Positions 58,616 through 64,000 of a stretch of 64,000 nt of DNA are shown here, one piece after another. The position numbers and the translations under genes are program-made. Source of the DNA: Ochrobactrum chromiisoli. GTDB taxonomy: Bacteria > Pseudomonadota > Alphaproteobacteria > Rhizobiales > Rhizobiaceae. The DNA lies in NCBI RefSeq assembly GCF_026241335.1, contig NZ_JAPHAV010000004.1:124001-188000 (forward strand), written 5' to 3'. Positions within the stretch are counted from its first letter, which is position 1; each line of letters begins with the position of its first letter. The notes beneath the pieces were generated by a model. That model was not told where the DNA came from. It searched no databases and saw only the letters and a program-made list of their open reading frames with translations.

Positions 58616-59629
58616 TCACTTTCCATAATATTCGCGAAACCAAGCTACGAATTTCGCGATACCATCGCGGAAGTCGGTTTGCGGGCGGTATCCGGTCAGC
58701 CGTTGCAGCAGTTCGGCATTGGCCCATGTTGCAGGTACATCACCCTTCTGCATTCCTAAATAATTACGACTTGCTTTTTTTCCCACGCATTCTTCAATTG
58801 AATCAATAAAATCGAGCAATCGCACCTTGTCTGAATTACCTATATTTACAATACGAAAGGGTGCGACTGGTGAAAGACTATCACCAGGGACAATCTCCTC
58901 CTTAGTCAGCGGACGTATAGGGGGCGTATCGATCAAAAGACGGATGCCACGCACTAAATCATCAACATAAGTAAAGTCACGATGCATATCGCCGTTATTA
59001 TATACGTCAATCGGCCGGTCATCGAGGATTGCATCTACGAATTTGTAAAGCGCTAAATCTGGGCGCCCCCAAGTGCCATATACTGTAAAGAACCGAAACA
59101 TCGTAGTAGGCAAATCCCACAAATGTGCATAGGCGTGCGCCATGCTTTCATTCGCTTTCTTGGTTGCCGCATATATCGTCAGTTGAGTATCGGCCTTCTC
59201 TGTTTCAATAAACGGCATCTCGTCATTCGCACCATAAACCGACGACGTTGAAGCCATTAGCAAATGTTCCACAGTCAATCGTCGCGCCGCTTCCATAACA
59301 TTGAAAGTTCCGATCACATTTGAGTCGAGGTAAGCGCGTGGATTTTCGAGACTATAACGTACCCCTGCCTGAGCTGCGAGATGGACGATAACATCCGGAC
59401 GAAAATCATCGGCGATGCTATCAAAAAGCGCCTGATCTTCAAGCATGCCTTCAGTTGTGGAGAAATTACCATTCTGCAGGAGCATCTCCTGACGACGACG
59501 CTTTAAATTTACGTCGTAATAATCCGTAATACCATCATAGCCATGGACACGGAAACCTTCCGATAAAAGAAGACACGCCAAATGGAACCCGATGAAACCA
59601 GCCGTTCCAGTGATTAAAACGCGCTTCAT
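58616..59629 (-). CDS. NAD-dependent sugar epimerase, UDP-glucuronate 4-epimerase-like
   Basis: About 338 residues. Extended [23 protein letters not shown] (NAD), [14 protein letters not shown] with Ser/Tyr, and catalytic YAATKKANE. The [20 protein letters not shown] segment is characteristic of UDP-glucuronate 4-epimerases (LpsL/GlaKE type). It lies between tviB-like and wecC-like genes, so it may epimerise UDP-GlcNAcA or UDP-GlcA. It begins in the wecC stop (ATGA). Confidence 0.9.
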   Translation of the reverse strand: MKRVLITGTAGFIGFHLACLLLSEGFRVHGYDGITDYYDVNLKRRRQEMLLQNGNFSTTEGMLEDQALFDSIADDFRPDVIVHLAAQAGVRYSLENPRAYLDSNVIGTFNVMEAARRLTVEHLLMASTSSVYGANDEMPFIETEKADTQLTIYAATKKANESMAHAYAHLWDLPTTMFRFFTVYGTWGRPDLALYKFVDAILDDRPIDVYNNGDMHRDFTYVDDLVRGIRLLIDTPPIRPLTKEEIVPGDSLSPVAPFRIVNIGNSDKVRLLDFIDSIEECVGKKASRNYLGMQKGDVPATWANAELLQRLTGYRPQTDFRDGIAKFVAWFREYYGK

Positions 59630-60891
59630 GCCCATATACCCCGTGTATCAACAATGCGGCCGTTGCTTGGGCGTTGATCGGCGAACAAATTGTGGTCCAC
59701 TAACATGACATGAACGTCACTGTTTTTAGCCACTTCAAGACTAGAGAGTCTGGCGTTCCCCAACCCCTCTGGCAGCCTTTCAATATTTGGCTCTACTATC
59801 AGCAACAGGCCGGCGTGTTCTTTGGCCAAATCTCGCGCGATTTCTAGTGCTGGGCTTTCGCGCAAATCATCAATGTTCGGTTTGAATGCTAAGCCGTAAA
59901 TGGAGAGGCTCACTTCACTAGCACTTTTCGCCCCTCTCTCCATTAAATGCGCACCGACTGCTGCACGGACTTTTTCTATTACCCATTTTGGTTTTGAGTC
60001 ATTAACATCACGCGCTGCTCGTATTAACTTTGCCTGTTCAGGTGCAGAAGAAATAAGGAACCAAGGATCTACCGCGATGCAATGACCACCGACGCCCGGC
60101 CCCGGTTGTAGAACTTTGACCCGAGGATGACGATTTGCTAGTTCAATTAATTCCCAAACGTCGATATGCATGCGATCACAAATCAACGACAATTCATTAG
60201 CAAACGCGATATTTACATCTCTAAAGCTATTTTCCGTCAGCTTTGCCATCTCTGCGACACGCGGATTGCTTGCAATAACGCATTCGCCTGTAACAAATGT
60301 TTGATAGAGATCTGCTGCCACCTTTGAACAGTAAGAGGTCATCCCTCCAATGACTCGGTCGTTGGATATCAATTCCATCATAACTTTACCTGGAAGCACA
60401 CGTTCGGGACAATGAGCGATACGAATGTCTGATTCTTCACCATGCGTTTGTGGAAATGTGAGATCAGGACGAGCCTTAGCCAGCCATTCAGCCATTAACT
60501 CCGTGGCTCCGACAGGAGAGGTGCTCTCCAAGATTACTAAATTTCCGGTTACTAGTACGGGAGCAATAGCGTTGGCAGCCTTCTCAATATAGCTTAAGTC
60601 TGGGTCATGGTTCTCTCCGTTAAACGGAGTTGGTACAGCTATCAAAAACGCTTCGGCAGGCTCCGGCATCAAGGTTGCCCGCAGCAACTTCTGTTGCACA
60701 GTTGCTCGAACTACAATGTCCAATTCGGGTTCAATAATATGAACCCCTCCACCATTAATTGTGTCAGCCACGCTCGCATTAACGTCTACCCCGATTACTT
60801 CTATCCCGCGCGAAGCAAACAATGCAGCCGTTGGCAATCCTATGTAACCCAAACCGATAACCGAAATCCGGTGGAATATCCTAGTTCTCAT
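59626..60891 (-). CDS. wecC: UDP-N-acetyl-D-mannosamine dehydrogenase, WecC-like
   Basis: About 421 residues from ATG 60891. Nucleotide-sugar dehydrogenase with ISVIGLGYIGLPTAALFASR (NAD), catalytic Cys in GPGVGGHCIAVDPWFL and IYGLAFKPNIDDLRESPALE. With WecB directly upstream, it oxidises UDP-ManNAc to UDP-ManNAcA. The open frame reaches 61014 but the upstream part overlaps wecB and lacks family features. Confidence 0.92.
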   Translation of the reverse strand: MRTRIFHRISVIGLGYIGLPTAALFASRGIEVIGVDVNASVADTINGGGVHIIEPELDIVVRATVQQKLLRATLMPEPAEAFLIAVPTPFNGENHDPDLSYIEKAANAIAPVLVTGNLVILESTSPVGATELMAEWLAKARPDLTFPQTHGEESDIRIAHCPERVLPGKVMMELISNDRVIGGMTSYCSKVAADLYQTFVTGECVIASNPRVAEMAKLTENSFRDVNIAFANELSLICDRMHIDVWELIELANRHPRVKVLQPGPGVGGHCIAVDPWFLISSAPEQAKLIRAARDVNDSKPKWVIEKVRAAVGAHLMERGAKSASEVSLSIYGLAFKPNIDDLRESPALEIARDLAKEHAGLLLIVEPNIERLPEGLGNARLSSLEVAKNSDVHVMLVDHNLFADQRPSNGRIVDTRGIWA

Positions 60892-60898
60892 GTCTGTT

Positions 60899-62062
60899 CT
60901 AATCTTTTCCAGCTGTTGCAAATTCACGAATAGCAGCGAGAATTCTACCCGCGGCTTTACCATCGCCATATGGATTTTGAACTTTCGACATTGTCTTCGA
61001 TAATGTGGGATCATCTAAAAGACGTGAGACTTCTTTAACTATGAGCTCAGCATCCGTTCCTACAAGTCTAACTGAACCCGCCTCTACCGCCTCTGGTCGT
61101 TCCGTTGTTTGACGCATTACCAGTACCGGCTTGCCTAACGAGGGAGCTTCCTCTTGCACACCCCCGGAGTCGGTCAAGATTATATCTGCACGATCCATTA
61201 ACCACACAAATGGTAAATATTCCTGCGGTTCTATCAACTGAATATTGGGATGGGCACCTAACCGTTCATTAACCGGCCTACCCACGTTGGGATTAAGATG
61301 AACTGGGTATATAATTTGGATGTCGTCTCGCTGAGCCAACAAAGAAAGTGCGTCGCAAATCCTATCAAATCCTGCACCAAAACTCTCTCGTCTATGTCCC
61401 GTCACCAATATGAGCCGCTTGTTGTCATTAATATTGAACTTATCTGAATAAACCCTATTTATTTTTTTGTCGGCACGTAGCAGCTTTATTACATCAAATA
61501 GGGCATCAATTACCGTGTTACCGGTAACATAAATCGTTTGATCAGAAACATTCTCGGCTAGTAGGTTATAACGTGATGTTTGGGTGGGTGCAAAATGGAG
61601 CTGCGCAATTACCGCGGTCAGTCTTCTATTTACCTCTTCCGGCCAAGGTGAATAAATATTGCCTGTCCTCAAACCAGCTTCTACATGCCCAACTGCGATC
61701 TGACTATAATATGCCGCTAAAGAAGCACTGAACGCTGTAGTTGTATCACCATGCACAAGCACTAAGTCTGGACTAAAATCATTGATTACAGACTTGACCC
61801 CATCTAATACACCAATGGTGATCTCCGTTAACCCTTGCCCTGGCTGCATCAAATTGAGATCATAGTCTGGTACTATGTCAAACAATGAAAGAACTTGGTC
61901 TAACATTTCACGATGCTGCGCGGTAATACAAACACGAGATTCAATATCTTCCGCAGAATTAAGCGCACTGATGATTGGCGCCATTTTAATTGCTTCCGGT
62001 CGGGTTCCAAAAATCGATAAAACTCGCAGTTTTTTGCTCTTCAGATTCATTATGATATCCAT
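60899..62062 (-). CDS. wecB: UDP-N-acetylglucosamine 2-epimerase (non-hydrolysing)
   Basis: About 387 residues. Typical Wec[21 protein letters not shown] near the start, [10 protein letters not shown], and [20 protein letters not shown] followed by RQTTERPEA. Interconverts UDP-GlcNAc and UDP-ManNAc and so feeds WecC. ATG at 62062 or 62050 are both possible starts; neither has a strong ribosome-binding site. Confidence 0.93.
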   Translation of the reverse strand: MDIIMNLKSKKLRVLSIFGTRPEAIKMAPIISALNSAEDIESRVCITAQHREMLDQVLSLFDIVPDYDLNLMQPGQGLTEITIGVLDGVKSVINDFSPDLVLVHGDTTTAFSASLAAYYSQIAVGHVEAGLRTGNIYSPWPEEVNRRLTAVIAQLHFAPTQTSRYNLLAENVSDQTIYVTGNTVIDALFDVIKLLRADKKINRVYSDKFNINDNKRLILVTGHRRESFGAGFDRICDALSLLAQRDDIQIIYPVHLNPNVGRPVNERLGAHPNIQLIEPQEYLPFVWLMDRADIILTDSGGVQEEAPSLGKPVLVMRQTTERPEAVEAGSVRLVGTDAELIVKEVSRLLDDPTLSKTMSKVQNPYGDGKAAGRILAAIREFATAGKD

Positions 62063-62147
62063 CAATACTTTTGTTCAAGCACACTGTGGTTCACAGAAAA
62101 TTATCGGACCAAATAGTTGTTACTTCACTCCGTTTAGAAATTCCACG

Positions 62148-63416
62148 CTATCGCGCTCCATAACCGGTGAGAACAATCCGAATTGTTCTAAGAACTATCA
62201 CAATATCAAGCCACAACGAGAAATTTTTAATATAATAAAAATCATAGTAAAGCTTCTCATTTACTTCATTTACTGACGCAACGTGCCCCTGTTTTACCTG
62301 AGCCCAACCTGTAATACCAGGATGGACAATATGTCGGTAACTATAAAACGGAAGTTCGGATTCATACCATAGCGACAACACATCGGCTTCTGGTCGGGGG
62401 CCAATCCAACTCATCTCACCACGAAGCACATTTACTATTTGAGGCAGTTCATCGAGGCGTGATTTACGAAGAAACCGCCCGAGCCTGGTTATGCGAGGGT
62501 CGTCATCCAAGGTTATTGCCTTATCTCGTGAGGATCCAGACAGATCATTCTCAACTCTCATGGTTCTAAACTTATAGACCGTGAATACCGCTCCGCGATA
62601 TCCCATCCGTGTCTGCCTAAACAAAGCTGGACCAGGCGTGTCAAGTCGGATTGCCAAGCCGACTATTATTAGTAAAGGTAGCCCGAGAATTAGGACGATT
62701 AGTGCAATAAACCGATCAATTATGCGCTTTATGGGGAGGTATAGCTGACTAGGTGTAAGAGAACCCAGTGTATTTTCGGATAAGTGCTCAATCGTTACTC
62801 GACCGGTTAACGATTCTATAACTTGCTTTACATGATAAACTGGCGTGCCGGCCAAAACTGTATCAGTAATAAATCGCTCCCAATCGGGAGAGAAATCTGT
62901 TCTCAAATCTGCGACAACGCCGTGTATACTTGATAATTTCTGTTCAGGCTGATCAATTAGCAACCAACGAACTGACTTGATCGTCTTGAGTTGATCTGTT
63001 TGACCTCCTGGAATAATTGCAAGATGAAAGGGTTTCATCTTGGCATTAAAAATGTAAACTCCAAAGTACCAAATAGAAGAGATTAAAAAGGATCCTCCCG
63101 CCTGCAATCGGCTATACTCAATTCGGAACAAAAGAATACTGACAAAAACTATTCCGTAACCTAATACGAATGCTGGCAATATCGTACTAAATCCTGTTGT
63201 ACCAGGAAAAGATTCCAGTCTTTTGTAAATGGCATAACCACTCAAGTGTGCTATTATAGCAGCAATAACCGTTACTTGATAATTAACAGTCTCCAATGTA
63301 TCCCAAGCATAAAGGATGCGGAATATTATTGGCAACCCTATGGCGGTCAGTAGTCCACCGATGAGTTGATATCGCATTCGCGACATAAAATGCCGCCCTG
63401 ATCGAGACGCAATCAT
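62148..63416 (-). CDS. Polyprenyl-phosphate sugar phosphotransferase (initiating enzyme, WbaP/ExoY class)
   Basis: About 422 residues from ATG 63416. Four to five N-terminal membrane helices, a small loop domain, then the C-terminal bacterial sugar transferase domain (about 225-420): KRIIDRFIALIVLILGLPLL, PALFRQTRMGYRGAVFTVYK, KFRTMR, KSRLDELPQIVNVLRGEMSW and IGPRPE. Transfers a sugar-1-phosphate to undecaprenyl phosphate and starts each repeat. GTG 63470 is an alternative start with poor ribosome-binding site. First gene of the operon. Confidence 0.93.
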   Translation of the reverse strand: MIASRSGRHFMSRMRYQLIGGLLTAIGLPIIFRILYAWDTLETVNYQVTVIAAIIAHLSGYAIYKRLESFPGTTGFSTILPAFVLGYGIVFVSILLFRIEYSRLQAGGSFLISSIWYFGVYIFNAKMKPFHLAIIPGGQTDQLKTIKSVRWLLIDQPEQKLSSIHGVVADLRTDFSPDWERFITDTVLAGTPVYHVKQVIESLTGRVTIEHLSENTLGSLTPSQLYLPIKRIIDRFIALIVLILGLPLLIIVGLAIRLDTPGPALFRQTRMGYRGAVFTVYKFRTMRVENDLSGSSRDKAITLDDDPRITRLGRFLRKSRLDELPQIVNVLRGEMSWIGPRPEADVLSLWYESELPFYSYRHIVHPGITGWAQVKQGHVASVNEVNEKLYYDFYYIKNFSLWLDIVIVLRTIRIVLTGYGAR

Positions 63417-63836
63417 ATTGGCATATGCCTTCGAACTATACCTCCAGTCCGCCACGAACGTTCTGGACACCCCACCGAGACAAAGAAGCGAAACCGCCTC
63501 TCTTCATCCTAACTTACACTTCCTGAGTGACATTTATATGTTAATATAATAATAACTATAAAATAATTACTGCTTGTGGCAGTCTTATCAGACTGCATCA
63601 CAGATTTACTATAACCGTTCAAACAGTTCCGTAATACAAGATATATTCTCTTATAAGCTCCCCTCCACCAACAGGTCGCTAGCCTTGTTAATGATTTATC
63701 CCCGCTTATATTTCATCAACCATCTTGTCAACAGCCAAATCGACGATTAGGTCTTATCAGAATTCTTGCTTCTGCCAATTTGACGACGGCGAGATAGTTC
63801 CGCGGTCTTTATCATAACGGGTGGCGATGCCTCTTA
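63417..63836. other. Upstream region of the polysaccharide operon
   Basis: About 420 bp, very AT-rich around 63530-63620, without a believable gene. The promoter for the large minus-strand operon should lie here. The plus and minus ORFs that can be read are short and lack a ribosome-binding site. Confidence 0.45.
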
Positions 63837-64000
63837 GAGTCTGAATCATAATGAATGTAAGGATATCATTCCCTTGCGATGCGCCGGGTGAGCAGGCGAA
63901 TGTTTGCGATGTAGATCCATGCTTCAGCAGACGTGACGGTTTTCTCAAAGTCTTTGGCTAATCTGCGGCATCGACCTAACCATGCAAATGTGCGCTCAAC
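63837..64000 (-). mobile_element. IS5-family insertion sequence, end of element (cut by window edge)
   Basis: Inverted-repeat-like end GAGTCTGAATCA begins near 63837, preceded by TTA, the target type of IS427-group elements. The transposase reading frame starts inside and runs off the right edge. Confidence 0.75.
63866..64000 (-). CDS. IS5-family transposase C-terminal part (partial)
   Basis: The minus strand reads VERTFAWLGRCRRLAKDFEK, then SAEAWIYIANIRLLTRRI and a TGA at 63868-63866. VERTFAW contains the last catalytic Glu of the DDE domain, and the rest is the typical IS427/IS1031-like tail. Its 5' part lies outside the window. Confidence 0.88.
   Translation of the reverse strand, partial: VERTFAWLGRCRRLAKDFEKTVTSAEAWIYIANIRLLTRRIARE

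Noticed and set aside
60892-61014. Upstream extension of wecC
   Set aside because: It overlaps the end of wecB and lacks family sequence; ATG 60891 gives the usual start 7 bp after the wecB stop.
63757-63948. 63-codon minus-strand ORF near the right edge
   Set aside because: It overlaps the IS5 transposase in another frame and has no ribosome-binding site or family resemblance.

Overview
The window comes from an alphaproteobacterium of the Rhizobiales, most likely the Brucella/Ochrobactrum group. The F1 ATP synthase subunits, including an Ala/Lys/Pro-rich N-terminal extension on AtpD, the hydroxyproline 2-epimerase with Cys90/Cys253, the DUF6867 protein inside a liv operon and the short intergenic palindromic repeats all look like that group. 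The species call is inference from protein resemblance; no search was run.

Positions 1 to about 36,475 are ordinary chromosomal backbone. In order: the end of an MFS transporter and a DeoR-type repressor; pyruvate carboxylase; a branched-chain amino acid (liv) uptake locus with two tandem substrate-binding proteins, a small DUF6867 membrane protein, LivF, an extended LivG, LivM and LivH; hydroxyproline epimerase plus a FAD-dependent D-amino/imino acid dehydrogenase with a divergent GntR/FCD regulator; a MarR regulator; the F1 genes atpH-A-G-D-C; a small membrane protein; PriA; transaldolase-like Fsa; LeuS with LptE; a YggS-type PLP protein; Usg; acetyl-CoA synthetase; a DUF6880 protein translationally coupled to a PAS-GGDEF diguanylate cyclase; and two rRNA/tRNA modification enzymes (RluA-type and RsmJ).

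Near 36,481 the backbone stops at 14 bases matching the 3' end of an alphaproteobacterial initiator tRNA, still followed on the minus strand by a terminator. From there to the right edge the DNA has the character of a genomic island: IS3-family fragments and one complete IS3 element, a small potassium-channel-like gene, then about 24 kb of minus-strand polysaccharide genes, then an IS5-family transposase cut by the window edge.

The polysaccharide cluster appears to be a complete Wzx/Wzy-type exopolysaccharide or capsule locus. An initiating polyprenyl-phosphate sugar transferase, WecB and WecC (UDP-ManNAcA), a TviB-like dehydrogenase (UDP-GlcNAcA) and a UDP-glucuronate-4-epimerase-like protein supply precursors. 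Two GT4 glycosyltransferases and an acyltransferase build and decorate the repeat. Wzx and Wzy flip and polymerise it. Wza and a Wzc-type tyrosine kinase with a PHP-type phosphatase (CpsB/YwqE type, not a Wzb type) export it. A heparinase II/III-like protein and a two-domain oxidoreductase are embedded in the cluster. A second Wzy/WaaL-like protein sits with a TPR-like membrane protein at the distal end. Two small exported or membrane-anchored proteins between the halves (FecR-like and SNase-like) are the least explained genes here. The predicted polymer is acidic and rich in N-acetylated hexosaminuronic acids.
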